A stretch of 30,405 bases of DNA from Pseudomonadota bacterium (lineage in GTDB: Bacteria > Desulfobacterota > Desulfobacteria > Desulfobacterales > Desulfobacteraceae), in the NCBI GenBank assembly GCA_018816605.1, contig JAHIVS010000380.1, forward strand, positions 1 through 30,405, in the 5' to 3' direction. Positions 1 through 7,840 of this stretch are shown piece by piece; the first letter of the stretch is position 1; each line of letters starts with the position of its first letter. The position numbers were made by a program, and so were the translations under genes. Below the pieces are notes generated by a model that had not been told where the DNA came from, made no database searches, and saw only the letters and a program-made list of their open reading frames with translations.

Positions 1-28
1 AACATACAAAAATGAAGAGTTGCTTCAT
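1..28 (-). CDS. N-terminus of an unidentified leftward gene (partial)
   Basis: On the minus strand an ATG at 28-26 opens a frame that reads MKQLFIFV and runs off the window edge. An AGGAG Shine-Dalgarno lies at 40-36, seven bases upstream of the ATG, which is ideal spacing. The basic residue followed by a hydrophobic stretch resembles the beginning of a signal peptide or membrane segment, but nine codons are too few to identify anything. Called from start signals only. Confidence 0.5.
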
Positions 29-211
29 GGTATTTCTCCTCTGTAATGGATTGAGCTTCAATTTTAATCCCACTCCTTAGGTCATAATTATTTTCACATC
101 CTGGATACCAAAAATAATGGCAGGAAAATCATATGTAGGAAATTAAAATAAAACAAGGAAAAATGTGTGTTTGTATCGTTTTTTAATCTATTCAAAAAAA
201 AGGAGGAAAAA

Positions 212-248
212 GACCCGGGACACAGGGATGGGGTCCTGTTTTTTTTAC
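212..248. terminator. Terminator-like hairpin with T-tracts on both strands
   Basis: GACCC (212-216) can pair with GGGTC (231-235); an alternative stem pairs ACAGG (222-226 region) with CCTGT (235-239). On the plus strand this is followed by a run of eight T. On the minus strand it is followed by TTTTT, then CCTCC and a further T-run. No gene in either direction ends here, so the role is unclear: premature termination of a leader, the end of a small RNA, or insulation of divergent promoters. Confidence 0.4.
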
Positions 249-273
249 ACGCGCCCCGCCTGACCGGATGCTA

Positions 274-302
274 TTGATGAGATCTTTCTTTTGGGATATA
301 CT
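274..302 (+). promoter_or_regulatory. Sigma-70-like promoter for the gene at 343
   Basis: TTGATG (274-279), 17-base spacer, TATACT (297-302). The predicted transcript would start near 309, about 34 bases before the ATG. Confidence 0.45.
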
Positions 303-342
303 CTAGATTGAAAGTGATTTTTTAAAAAAAAGGAGAAAGACC

Positions 343-684
343 ATGACCATTACGCATCTGCTGGAAGGAAAGGGGAAATTTGAGATCCAGGCCTATGCAA
401 GACCCAAAAATATGGACAGGGATACCCATATCCCTTTTTCAGGCGCTCCCAGAAAACACCCCCTTGAAAAGAACAAGATCATTTTAATTGTAGATCCGTT
501 TACAACCAATACCTTTTACTATGAATTCAACATCGAGGATATTGGATTTGCAGAAGAGTTGGCCAACCTGACCAATATAGACGGGGATGCCATTCCCATG
601 GCCCGGATCTGGGTAAAAAAACAGTCGGTGGGTGTCCGGTGTACCCCCTTTATTGTGGATACCATAGTCCCCCGGAGAAACTGA
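343..684 (+). CDS. Small conserved-looking hypothetical protein (113 aa)
   Basis: I do not recognise a characterised family. The ATG at 343 has AGGAG seven bases upstream and a plausible promoter at 274-302, so the start is well supported. There is no signal peptide and no membrane segment. The protein is a mix of charged and beta-prone segments: an IILIVDPF strand near residue 46, an acidic FNIEDIGFAEEL helix near 62, and a basic ARIWVKKQSVGVRC segment near 87. It looks like a compact soluble single-domain protein. It converges on the diguanylate cyclase gene with a 15-base gap. I have a vague impression that similar short proteins occur in other sulfate reducers, but this is not verified. 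Confidence 0.7.
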   Translation: MTITHLLEGKGKFEIQAYARPKNMDRDTHIPFSGAPRKHPLEKNKIILIVDPFTTNTFYYEFNIEDIGFAEELANLTNIDGDAIPMARIWVKKQSVGVRCTPFIVDTIVPRRN

Positions 685-699
685 TTTTTTTTAAAACCG

Positions 700-1773
700 C
701 TAGATCCGGATTTTTTCTTTTCCGTCGGTTTGGAGGGGGGAACAGATCTTGATCAGGCCTGGCATGACGGTGTTCCGGCCATTGAGCTTTGCCTTATACA
801 GCATGGTATCTGCATCCTGTATGATCTTGTTCATATCGCAATTGGGGGTGAGTTCAGATACGCCGAAACTTGCGGTGACCCGGATGCAGGTCCCGTTGTG
901 AAGAATCCTGAGGGCGGCTATTTTGGACCTGAGACGGTCGGCAAGTTCCATTGCCTTGGCCTTGTCCGTTTCCGGAAGGATGGCGACAAACTCTTCCCCG
1001 CCGTAACGGGCCAGGATATCTCCTTGCCGCATATTGTCTTTGACCAGAAGGGAGATTTCCTTGAGCACGCGGTCTCCGCCAAGGTGTCCATGGGTGTCGT
1101 TTATCCGTTTAAAATAATCCAGGTCAAACATGAAAAGGGATAAGGGGTTTTTATGGCGGGCGGCTGTGGCAATATGCCGGTTGATCTGGGTTTCAAATTC
1201 CCTGCGGTTGTAGCATCCTGTCAAGGGATCGACAACGGCCGCATCCGTGAGGTTTTCCATTTTTATCTGTTTTGAAAGGGCTGTGGCGCATCCCTGGAGA
1301 ATCAGGCCGACCACTTCATCGTGAAAGGGTGTGACCTGTTTCTGGGGCAGCATATACAGACGGGAAGAGCAGTTCTCTTCGTTCAGTTCGTAATACACCA
1401 GATGTTTCATGGAAAATTCTTCCTCAAGCTCACCTTTCTCAAAGGTCTGGTTCAGGTAATTGAGGTCTTCCGGCCGGATATTGAAATCTTTTGAAATAAT
1501 ATCTTCAAGGGATTTTTTATACATTCTCGGATCCAGCCAGACATCCACCCCGGAATTTTTTTTGACAACAAAGGCAAAGAGCCGATACCCCAGAATATCC
1601 TTGAGACAGACAGCGACCTCGTTAATGATTTCCCGGGAGGAGCTCTTTTTATTAAGGGCGACAATATGGTGGGTCAGTTTGTGCTGTGCAGCAGCCTGGT
1701 TTGCTGCAAAACTGAAAACCACGGAAAAAAAACCAGAAAGGGTACGGGTTATTTTTTGTAAAGCCTGTTTCAT
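700..1773 (-). CDS. Diguanylate cyclase with N-terminal sensory region
   Basis: Makes the second messenger c-di-GMP from two GTP. The C-terminal GGDEF domain spans about residues 183-340, with DPLTGCYNRREF at its start, FDLDYFKRIND for the metal/GTP site, and an intact active-site GGEEF at 258-262. RQGD at 249-252, five residues before it, fits the inhibitory I-site (RxxD), so product feedback is likely. Residues about 12-30 are hydrophobic, either a membrane tether or an uncleaved signal. Residues about 40-170 look like a small GAF-type input domain, but I cannot assign it. The ATG at 1773 has AAGGAAA at good spacing. A consensus sigma-54 promoter lies about 46-61 bases upstream. Catalytic family call is secure; the stimulus is unknown. 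Confidence 0.95.
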   Translation of the reverse strand: MKQALQKITRTLSGFFSVVFSFAANQAAAQHKLTHHIVALNKKSSSREIINEVAVCLKDILGYRLFAFVVKKNSGVDVWLDPRMYKKSLEDIISKDFNIRPEDLNYLNQTFEKGELEEEFSMKHLVYYELNEENCSSRLYMLPQKQVTPFHDEVVGLILQGCATALSKQIKMENLTDAAVVDPLTGCYNRREFETQINRHIATAARHKNPLSLFMFDLDYFKRINDTHGHLGGDRVLKEISLLVKDNMRQGDILARYGGEEFVAILPETDKAKAMELADRLRSKIAALRILHNGTCIRVTASFGVSELTPNCDMNKIIQDADTMLYKAKLNGRNTVMPGLIKICSPLQTDGKEKIRI

Positions 1774-1818
1774 TCGTTTTCCTTAAATTGAAGTCCGTAT
1801 TGCACTGATGGAGAATAA

Positions 1819-1834
1819 AGCAATAGGTGTGCCA
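1819..1834 (-). promoter_or_regulatory. Sigma-54 (-24/-12) promoter of the diguanylate cyclase gene
   Basis: On the minus strand TGGCAC (1834-1829), five bases, then TTGCT (1823-1819). This matches the RpoN consensus TGGCAC[AG]N4TTGC[AT] at every defined position. The GG and GC doublets are 12 bases apart, as required. Transcription would start near 1808, about 35 bases before the ATG at 1773. Confidence 0.7.
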
Positions 1835-1899
1835 AAATATGGAATTAGATTGTATCGGCTTATATTTCAGGTTGTTGCGTTTTTTTGCCATGGCAGATC

Positions 1900-1915
1900 T
1901 CCGGGCTGACCCGGA
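1900..1915. promoter_or_regulatory. Perfect palindrome, candidate enhancer-binding site
   Basis: TCCGGG (1900-1905), CTGA loop, CCCGGA (1910-1915). It lies roughly 100 bases upstream of the predicted sigma-54 transcript start, where activator sites usually sit. No T-run follows on the useful side, so a terminator is unlikely. The activator is not identified. Confidence 0.35.
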
Positions 1916-1945
1916 AAAAACTGCAGGGGATTTGGCGGACGGGTC

Positions 1946-1959
1946 GTCAAAGCCTTGAC
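1946..1959. promoter_or_regulatory. Second inverted repeat upstream of the sigma-54 promoter
   Basis: GTCAA (1946-1950), AGCC, TTGAC (1955-1959), a perfect 5+4+5 repeat about 145 bases upstream of the predicted start. Its sequence differs from the palindrome at 1900-1915, so if both are regulatory they probably bind different proteins. Confidence 0.25.
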
Positions 1960-1993
1960 AGGCATCGGCAATATCTGCTCTTCTTGGCGTTCG

Positions 1994-2572
1994 CTAGAGG
2001 GTGCCTTTTAACCCGATCTCTTCTGCAACCGGCTGCATGCCCAGAATCGTTTGGGTGATCAGTTCACCAAGCTCCATGTCCAGAAACAAAGCGCCTTTTT
2101 GAATTACCTGCCTGTCCACACCCGCGGCAAAACTTTTGTCTTTAAATTTCTTTTTAACGGATTTGGCTGTGATGTCCAGGATGCTTTTAGAAGGCCTTAC
2201 CAGGGCTGCGCTGGCAATAAGCCCCGTGAGCTCGTCAATGGCATACAATGTTTTTTCTAGAAATGTTTCCGGTTTCACATCGGTACAGATCCCCCATCCG
2301 TGGCTGATCACCGCCCGAATATATTCCTGGGGCCAGTTGTGGGCCTCAAACAATTCAATGCATTTGATACAGTGCTGGTCCGGGTACATTTCATAATCCA
2401 GATCATGGACCAGGCCGATAACCTTCCATTTTTGCGCATCTTCTCCAAACCGTGCGCTGAAATGTCCCATTACGGATTCAACGGCCAGGGCATGCCGGAT
2501 CAAGGCGTCTTTTTGATTGTATTTTTTTAGCAATGCCAGGGCATCTTCACGACTGGGAATATAAGGGGTCAT
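1994..2572 (-). CDS. HD-domain phosphohydrolase-like protein (192 aa)
   Basis: A soluble HD-superfamily protein, a metal-dependent phosphohydrolase fold. Visible metal-site elements are H27 (RHALAVE), H56-D57 (GLVHDLDYE), then histidines near residues 67 (DQHCIK) and 90 (VISHGWG). The ATG at 2572 follows AAAGGAATTACC on the minus strand, a good ribosome site. The substrate cannot be inferred; members of this subfamily are usually annotated only as hydrolases. It lies upstream of and co-directional with the diguanylate cyclase but 220 bases away, and the cyclase has its own sigma-54 promoter, so co-transcription is not required. It diverges from the kinase at 2657. Confidence 0.85.
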   Translation of the reverse strand: MTPYIPSREDALALLKKYNQKDALIRHALAVESVMGHFSARFGEDAQKWKVIGLVHDLDYEMYPDQHCIKCIELFEAHNWPQEYIRAVISHGWGICTDVKPETFLEKTLYAIDELTGLIASAALVRPSKSILDITAKSVKKKFKDKSFAAGVDRQVIQKGALFLDMELGELITQTILGMQPVAEEIGLKGTL

Positions 2573-2656
2573 GGTAATTCCTTTAAATTTATTGCATTAT
2601 CAGCTGAGTATTGTACACTCTTCACTTATCTTTTAATAAATGGGAAGTCAACGGAT

Positions 2657-4768
2657 ATGAAAGCCAATCATGTGACCATTGGATACGATCATGCCGGCAA
2701 TCACACCCTTCTCCGTTACTGGCAGAAGAAGATTTTTCACTGGTTTTTCTCCCTGTTGCTGGCAGTCTGGTTTCTGCCTTTTTTGTTGGGGTGTCGGTCT
2801 GCCCTGCACACGGGCCAGTGGAAACAGATTTTCTTTTATTCAGGTATGTATCTCTGGGCCCTTGGGGTCGTTTTTCTTAGAAAATATTCTTTTGCCAAAA
2901 GGGGGTGGGCAGGCCTTTTCTGGTTTTATGTCCTGGGCCTGCTGGCCCTTGGCACGGAAGGATTTCCGGGCAGCTGGCCCATTTATTTTTTTTGCTTTTC
3001 AGTATCGGGGGCTGTATTTTTTGGGGTGAAAGGCGGAACGATCACGTTTTTGATAGCCATGACGACCCTGGGCCTGGCCGGCTGGCTGAATTTCCAATGG
3101 ATGCCCTTACCCGGCTTTATCCCGGAAATCGTCTCTCCAATGGCCTTTTATGTTGTGCTGGGGTCTTTTTTCTTTTTAAGTTTTGCCCTTACCTTTTCCG
3201 TGGCTGTCCTGATCAACGGCCTTGAGGTTTCCGGAAGGAAATTTTTACTCCTGGCAAACCAAACCCCCGATGTCTTATGGATACTGGACAGGCAATTGAA
3301 TATCACCTATATAACGGACGCCGTGTTTTTGGTTTTGGGGGTTTTGCCCCGGGAAGTGATTGGCAACCCCTTTATAAGGGTTTTACCCCAGGGGAAGCGT
3401 CAGGAGCTTGAACGTCTGATCAAGGCAGGCACGCCTTTTTCACTGGAAACAGAGTATCACCATGCAAAAGGAATGGTGCTGACCATAGAGATCAGCGGTA
3501 AAAAGATCCAAGGAACCCTGGACCGCAAAAATACTTACCAGGGAAGTATCCGGGATATCACCCGGCAGCGGTGCCAGGAAAAAGAGCAGGAACGCCTTGA
3601 ACAAAAACTGGTTCAGTCGGAGAAGCTCAAGAGCCTGGGGGTCCTGGCCGGCTGTGTGGCCCATGATCTGAACAATATTTTGTCCGGGATTGCCACCTAT
3701 CCGGAGGTTTTGTTGATGGATGAGACCCTTAACCCCCAGATTCGCCAGGGGTTGACCATGATCAAGGATTCCGGCCGGAAGGCCTCGGACGTGGTCAGTG
3801 ATCTTCTGACCATTTCCAGGGGAACCGCTGCGGAAATGGAGGTTCTCAATATCAATACCATTGTGGAACGCTACTTGAGAGCAGCCGATTTCCACAAGAT
3901 AAAATCTATCTATCGGCAGGTACAGATAGAGGTCGTCATGGAGCCGGAGCTGCTCAATATAAAAGGATCTTATATTCATATTGAAAAGGCCATCATGAAT
4001 CTGGTGCTCAACGGGGTTGAAGAGACCGCCTCAAAACAGGACGGCTGTGTGACCATTTTAACGGCCAATCGGTATATTGATTCCCTACCGGAAGGGAAAA
4101 CAGGTCTTCCTCCCGGGGAATATGTGATGCTGAGTGTTTCAGATAACGGATCCGGAATACCAGAGGAATATCGCCAGAAAATATTTGATCCTTTTTTTAC
4201 CGCAAAGGAACTGGGAAGAAGTGGAACCGGCCTGGGACTTACCGTTGTATGGAATACGGTGCGGGACCATCAGGGGGATGTCCATGTTTTTTCCAATGAA
4301 AAGGGCACCCGGTTTGAACTTCTTTTTCCGGCCATCCGCCAGGAACTTCCCCAAAAGGAAAAAATCAATTCCCTGGAAGAAATCAGGGGGCAGGGTCAAC
4401 GGGTTCTGATTGTGGACGATCTGCCTGACCAGCGGAAAATTGCCGGAACCATTCTGAAAAATTTGGGATACCAGGTCTTTACTGCGGCTGACGGTGTTGA
4501 TGCGGTGGCATTTGTCACTCAAAACCCAGTGGATCTTGTGATTCTGGACATGATCATGGAACCTTCCATCAGCGGGCTTGAGACCTATCGACGGATCAAA
4601 AAAATTTATCCCAACCAGAAAGCCATTATTGCCAGTGGACATTCAGCGTCAGAAGAGGTATTAATGGCCCAGGATCTGGGGGCGGGGAATTTTGTAAAAA
4701 AACCCTACACCATAATGGACATGGGGATTGCCGTGAAAGAGGAACTTGAAAAAGAGTGGAAATTCTAA
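2657..4768 (+). CDS. Membrane hybrid sensor histidine kinase (PAS-HisKA-HATPase-REC)
   Basis: About six hydrophobic helices fill residues 25-190. A PAS-like domain follows at about 195-305, then a short coiled coil, a HisKA dimerisation domain with phosphoacceptor H336 in [12 protein letters not shown], an HATPase domain (N-box near NLVLNGVEE, then [10 protein letters not shown] and GTGLGLTVV), and a C-terminal receiver domain with phosphoacceptor D631 (VILDMIM) and the conserved K of KKPYT. No DNA-binding or enzymatic output domain is present, so the phosphate must pass to a separate partner, not found in the window. The stop codon lies inside panC (13-base overlap), suggesting translational coupling. 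The HisKA motif and receiver are close to those of the kinase at 18520, so the two look like paralogues. The ATG at 2657 has GGGAAG upstream. Confidence 0.95.
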   Translation: MKANHVTIGYDHAGNHTLLRYWQKKIFHWFFSLLLAVWFLPFLLGCRSALHTGQWKQIFFYSGMYLWALGVVFLRKYSFAKRGWAGLFWFYVLGLLALGTEGFPGSWPIYFFCFSVSGAVFFGVKGGTITFLIAMTTLGLAGWLNFQWMPLPGFIPEIVSPMAFYVVLGSFFFLSFALTFSVAVLINGLEVSGRKFLLLANQTPDVLWILDRQLNITYITDAVFLVLGVLPREVIGNPFIRVLPQGKRQELERLIKAGTPFSLETEYHHAKGMVLTIEISGKKIQGTLDRKNTYQGSIRDITRQRCQEKEQERLEQKLVQSEKLKSLGVLAGCVAHDLNNILSGIATYPEVLLMDETLNPQIRQGLTMIKDSGRKASDVVSDLLTISRGTAAEMEVLNINTIVERYLRAADFHKIKSIYRQVQIEVVMEPELLNIKGSYIHIEKAIMNLVLNGVEETASKQDGCVTILTANRYIDSLPEGKTGLPPGEYVMLSVSDNGSGIPEEYRQKIFDPFFTAKELGRSGTGLGLTVVWNTVRDHQGDVHVFSNEKGTRFELLFPAIRQELPQKEKINSLEEIRGQGQRVLIVDDLPDQRKIAGTILKNLGYQVFTAADGVDAVAFVTQNPVDLVILDMIMEPSISGLETYRRIKKIYPNQKAIIASGHSASEEVLMAQDLGAGNFVKKPYTIMDMGIAVKEELEKEWKF

Positions 4769-5607
4769 AGACAAAAAATCGGATGCAGCAATGGTCCAAG
4801 GCCAGGAAAAAAAAAGATAAAACCATTTGTTTTGTTCCCACCATGGGCTACCTTCACCAGGGTCATATTTCCCTTCTGGAAAAGGGAAAATCCTTGTGCG
4901 ATGAACTGGTCTTGAGTATTTTTATAAATCCCACTCAGTTCGGCCCCAATGAGGATCTGGCCGCCTATCCCGTTGACATTGAAAACGACCTTCGCCTGGC
5001 CAAGGCCGCCGGGGTGACCGCAGTCTTTCTTCCCCAAAAAGAAGAGATCTACCCCAATAATTTTCAGACAAAAATCTTTCTTGAGCACTTGCCCCGCCAT
5101 CTGTGCGGCCAGTCCAGGCCCGTCCATTTCGGGGGGGTGGCAACCGTGGTTACCAAGTTGTTTCACATCATCATGCCCGATGTGGCGATTTTTGGGAAAA
5201 AAGATTATCAGCAGCTCCAGATTATCCGCCAGATGGTCTGCGACCTGGATTTTGATGTAAAAATCCTGGGCGGAGAGATTGTCCGGGAATCTGACGGTCT
5301 TGCCATGAGTTCCAGAAACGCTTACCTGGCAGCCGACCAGCGGGAATCGGCCTTAAGCCTTTCCCGAGCTATCCATCTGGCTGCAGCAGCCATTGCCCAG
5401 GGGGAAAAAAAAGCCAGCATCATTCAAAATCAAATGGAATCCTTTATTAAAGGATATCCCCACACCCGGATCGATTATATCTCTTTTTGCGATCCCCACA
5501 CCCTGGAATCCGTTGATATCATCAACAGGCAAACGCTTCTGGCCCTGGCGGTCCATGTGGGGGGAACCCGGCTGATTGACAATTGTCTTATGGACCCTTC
5601 ACAATAA
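4756..5607 (+). CDS. panC: Pantothenate synthetase (pantoate--beta-alanine ligase)
   Basis: Joins pantoate and beta-alanine using ATP, the last step of vitamin B5 synthesis towards coenzyme A; cytoplasmic. The protein has the normal length of 283 residues and the class hallmarks PTMGYLHQGHISLL (HxGH nucleotide site), NPTQFGPNEDL, FGKKDYQQLQ and the MSSRN loop. The start is a GTG at 4756 inside the kinase gene. The next ATG (4783) would shorten the usual N-terminus before PTMG. AAAGAGGA lies about 13 bases upstream of the GTG. panB and panD are not nearby. The 3' end overlaps the oppositely oriented secreted-protein gene by 20 bases. Confidence 0.97.
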   Translation: MEILKTKNRMQQWSKARKKKDKTICFVPTMGYLHQGHISLLEKGKSLCDELVLSIFINPTQFGPNEDLAAYPVDIENDLRLAKAAGVTAVFLPQKEEIYPNNFQTKIFLEHLPRHLCGQSRPVHFGGVATVVTKLFHIIMPDVAIFGKKDYQQLQIIRQMVCDLDFDVKILGGEIVRESDGLAMSSRNAYLAADQRESALSLSRAIHLAAAAIAQGEKKASIIQNQMESFIKGYPHTRIDYISFCDPHTLESVDIINRQTLLALAVHVGGTRLIDNCLMDPSQ

Positions 5608-6487
5608 TCACCCGGCATTCTTTTAAAAAAAGGTGCCGCTCGGTGGCTTTTTCAATCAGCTTTGTATCTGCCAGGCTGATGACAATGGATGCGTTTTCAT
5701 TCCCGGATTTCCGAAGGCCCTTGAAGACCAGGGGGTGGCTGCCGATCCGTTCCCCCCGCAGGGCCGCATCCATGCTGCATACATAGGTGCAGACCCCGTA
5801 TTGTACTGCAAATTCCCGGCTGATGAAAAGGGACGAGTAAATATCATTGCCCTGCTCGCTGACAATGGTGGGGTAAAGGATGGGCTCAAGTTCAAGTCCG
5901 CGGGCATCAATTATCAGGCCGGTGTATGGAATTTCACCCATCTGTTTTTTTTGTTCCTGGGCGGTGGCGGCGGTAATTTCCGTGTTTATTCTGGATATCT
6001 GCCGGATATCATCGGGCAGGACCAATTGAAGAAATCCTCCATAGATGCTGGTTTTTATGCGAATTTCCACATCCAGGGCAGAAGAATAATATTGTTCGGT
6101 GATGACCGCATCCCTGGCGGTTTTTTCAATGCCTGCCAGAATGATATCGTTTTGGGCGGCATATTGGTCCACGGTCACAGTGTTTTTAATTTTTATCTGC
6201 CTTAGGATATCAATGATATTCCGGCTGGCATCCGCCCGGGCAGAGCCTGGAACCGATTCATTGGCGCCTTCCCTGTTCCCCCTTGGACTTGCCTTGCCAA
6301 CGGCGCTTACCTGGCCTGTGCTCCAGTTGAGTTTCCCATTCTCAAAAACAGTGATGCAGTCATTGTTGTTGGAAGCTTCCTGGGCAGTGGCGCCCCCATT
6401 GGGACTCCATAAGAGGAAGCCAATGAAGAGTATCCCCCAAAGCCGATGCCGGGTTTTGGCTGTCATGGGATTGGAATAAATAGCCAC
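5588..6487 (-). CDS. Secreted LPP20-like domain protein
   Basis: An exported protein of unknown function. The N-terminus has basic residues, the hydrophobic core GILFIGFLLW and a likely signal peptidase I site after ATA, before QEASNNN. The central region has the pattern VSAVGKASPR...ARADASRNIIDIL...VDVEIRIKT-like, with an Ala-rich helix after a short beta strand. This resembles LPP20-type periplasmic domains, by pattern only. No lipobox cysteine is evident. The listed start is GTG at 6487, ten bases after the mobB stop; an ATG at 6466 would give a cleaner signal peptide and may be the true start. Probably transcribed with mobB. It overlaps the panC 3' end by 20 bases tail to tail. Confidence 0.8.
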   Translation of the reverse strand: MAIYSNPMTAKTRHRLWGILFIGFLLWSPNGGATAQEASNNNDCITVFENGKLNWSTGQVSAVGKASPRGNREGANESVPGSARADASRNIIDILRQIKIKNTVTVDQYAAQNDIILAGIEKTARDAVITEQYYSSALDVEIRIKTSIYGGFLQLVLPDDIRQISRINTEITAATAQEQKKQMGEIPYTGLIIDARGLELEPILYPTIVSEQGNDIYSSLFISREFAVQYGVCTYVCSMDAALRGERIGSHPLVFKGLRKSGNENASIVISLADTKLIEKATERHLFLKECRVIIVKGP

Positions 6488-6496
6488 CTGCCTTTT

Positions 6497-6991
6497 CTAG
6501 GGGGTTAAATAGTTTTTTTCAATAAAAGAGGCGATCTCTTGTACATCATTCAAACCGAATACAGGCACCTGGGGCCGGAACGCTGAATCAGTTACAAAGG
6601 CGATCAAGTCGGGGTCTTCCAGGCACATGGGTTCTTTGTGGTCGCTGTCAATCCTGAAGATTTCAATTTTTTTCAAGGGCTGTTTTTTAAAGCCTTCGGC
6701 CAGAATCAGGTCCGTATCCCCCAGAAAGGTCTCCATTTTTTCCAGATGGGATCGGGTATCTTCCTTAACCAGGGCGATTTTTGTATCTGTTATGACAAGA
6801 CTTGCCGCAGCCCCTGCCTTTTTATGGCGCCAGCTGTCCTTTCCTTTTTTATCAAAATCAAATCCGTCATGGGTGTGTTTGACAGATCCAATTTTATACC
6901 CCCGGTTTTTTAATTCAGAAATCAGTTTTTCCAGAAGAGTGGTCTTGCCGGAATTTGACTTTCCGGCTATGGAGATAATTTGTGTTCTCAT
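6497..6991 (-). CDS. mobB: Molybdopterin-guanine dinucleotide biosynthesis protein MobB
   Basis: A GTP-binding adaptor that assists MobA in attaching GMP to molybdopterin for molybdo- or tungsto-enzymes such as formate dehydrogenases. The 164-residue protein starts with a Walker A motif GKSNSGKT at 10-17, followed by VKHTHDGFDFDKKGKDSWRHKKAGA and LILAEGFKKQPLKKIEIFR, both typical of MobB. A good promoter (7088-7060) reads into it. The Shine-Dalgarno is weak (AAAAGA). The secreted protein gene follows after 10 bases; no functional link between the two is evident, and mobA is absent. Confidence 0.93.
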   Translation of the reverse strand: MRTQIISIAGKSNSGKTTLLEKLISELKNRGYKIGSVKHTHDGFDFDKKGKDSWRHKKAGAAASLVITDTKIALVKEDTRSHLEKMETFLGDTDLILAEGFKKQPLKKIEIFRIDSDHKEPMCLEDPDLIAFVTDSAFRPQVPVFGLNDVQEIASFIEKNYLTP

Positions 6992-7059
6992 GGTCTTTTG
7001 TTTGCCGCTCTTTTCATCAATTTCAAATCAGGTTTATATTAACATCAATTCTGGTTACT

Positions 7060-7088
7060 AAAATAGTGTCCCGGGAGAATAAAGTCAA
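7060..7088 (-). promoter_or_regulatory. Sigma-70-like promoter of mobB
   Basis: Minus strand TTGACT (7088-7083), 17-base spacer, TATTTT (7065-7060). The ATG of mobB is about 70 bases downstream. Confidence 0.5.
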
Positions 7089-7209
7089 GCCGGGGAAGGG
7101 CCGGGGGGAGGCCCAAACCTTTAAAGTTAAATATTCATATAATACGGCAATAATTCGTATAAACGCCTAAAAACTATTAAAATTCAGTATTTTATAACAT
7201 AAAAAGGTA

Positions 7210-7236
7210 TTGACAACGGGTTAATAACCATATTAT
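7210..7236 (+). promoter_or_regulatory. Possible promoter of the Lrp/AsnC gene
   Basis: A perfect TTGACA at 7210-7215 is followed by TATTAT at 7231-7236, a 15-base spacer that is short; TTATGG at 17 bases is the poorer alternative. The surrounding 100 bases are very AT-rich, as in autoregulated lrp-type promoters. Confidence 0.4.
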
Positions 7237-7275
7237 GGAATTAGAAACTGCGATGGATAAAATAGGGGAGAGGCG

Positions 7276-7734
7276 ATGGATGCCGTGGACAAAAAAATTA
7301 TAGCCATTCTGCAAGCCAGGGCGAGGATAAAAAAAAGTGAAATGGCCAGGGAATTGAAAATTCCTGCCACCACCCTTCAGGAACGGATCCGCCGGCTGGA
7401 GGAGACGGGTGTTATCAAGGGGTATCAGGCCGTGATCGATCCAGAAAAAATAGGCTTGATGGTCCAGGCCTTTGTCGCCGTTACCCTGGATTGCCATGAA
7501 CCTACTGAAATCAGGCGTTTTGAAAAAAGCATTAAAACCATACACAACATCAAGGCCTGCTATCACCTGAGTGGGCGGTTCGATTACCTGCTCCACGTGG
7601 TGGCCATGGATCTTAAGGAACTCGGTGATCTGGTCAAGGTCGGTATCTCATCCCTTCCGGATTTCGGCCGTTGCGAAACACACCTGCTTTTTTCAAAGAT
7701 TGAGTCGTCACAGGTATGGCCCTTGCCCGAATGA
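7276..7734 (+). CDS. Lrp/AsnC-family transcriptional regulator
   Basis: An amino-acid-responsive DNA-binding protein. Residues 1-60 form the winged helix-turn-helix (DKKIIAIL, KSEMARELKIPATTLQERIRRLEE). Residues about 65-145 form the RAM ligand-binding/oligomerisation domain (QAFVAVTL, ACYHLSGRFDYLLHVVAMD). The length of 152 is standard. GGGGAGAGG lies just upstream of the ATG. It precedes, in the same direction, a transsulfuration-type PLP enzyme (106-base gap) and faces an amino-acid exporter beyond it. The likely role is control of this enzyme and exporter, probably with autoregulation. The ligand is unknown. Confidence 0.93.
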   Translation: MDAVDKKIIAILQARARIKKSEMARELKIPATTLQERIRRLEETGVIKGYQAVIDPEKIGLMVQAFVAVTLDCHEPTEIRRFEKSIKTIHNIKACYHLSGRFDYLLHVVAMDLKELGDLVKVGISSLPDFGRCETHLLFSKIESSQVWPLPE

Positions 7735-7747
7735 AGGGGCTATCTGA

Positions 7748-7795
7748 ATCTGGCACAGATAAACCAGAAGGTTTGGCGTTTAAATCTGCCCAGAT
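7748..7795. promoter_or_regulatory. Twin ATCTG-n-CAGAT palindromes
   Basis: ATCTG-GCA-CAGAT (7748-7760) and ATCTG-CC-CAGAT (7784-7795), with centres about 36 bases apart, sit in the gap before the PLP-enzyme gene. An AAACC/GGTTT hairpin (7761-7774) lies between them, and GCCCAG (7788-7793) can also pair with CTGGGC (7807-7812). They may be paired operator sites or part of a folded leader. Confidence 0.4.
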
Positions 7796-7840
7796 CAAAG
7801 GGCTGTCTGGGCCAACAACAAAAAAAAGAGGAGGTATTAA

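Larger units (their letters stand above)
29..342. other. Divergent intergenic region, 314 bases
   Basis: AT-rich spacer between the leftward partial gene and the rightward gene at 343. It holds a hairpin flanked by T-tracts on both strands (about 212-248) and a sigma-70-like promoter (274-302), listed separately. A GGAGG motif at 202-206 has no start codon at a usable distance. I see no ORF or tRNA in it. Confidence 0.6.

Noticed and set aside
1652..1891. 79-codon minus-strand frame starting MAKKRNN with a GGAG seven bases upstream
   Set aside because: It runs in another frame over the diguanylate cyclase start and across its sigma-54 promoter. The good start signal is probably chance, since GGAG is part of the CCCGGA palindrome.
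5633..6205. 190-codon plus-strand frame opposite the secreted LPP20-like protein
   Set aside because: The minus-strand protein has a signal peptide and domain-like pattern; the plus frame has no ribosome site and is shadow-like.
7234..7250. Sigma-54-like TGG...TGC upstream of the Lrp-type gene
   Set aside because: The GG and GC doublets are 13 rather than 12 bases apart and the CAC element is missing.
7735..7840. S-adenosylmethionine riboswitch before the Cys/Met-metabolism gene
   Set aside because: Hairpins are present but I could not find a conserved SAM riboswitch core; the region is short and is better described as palindromes.
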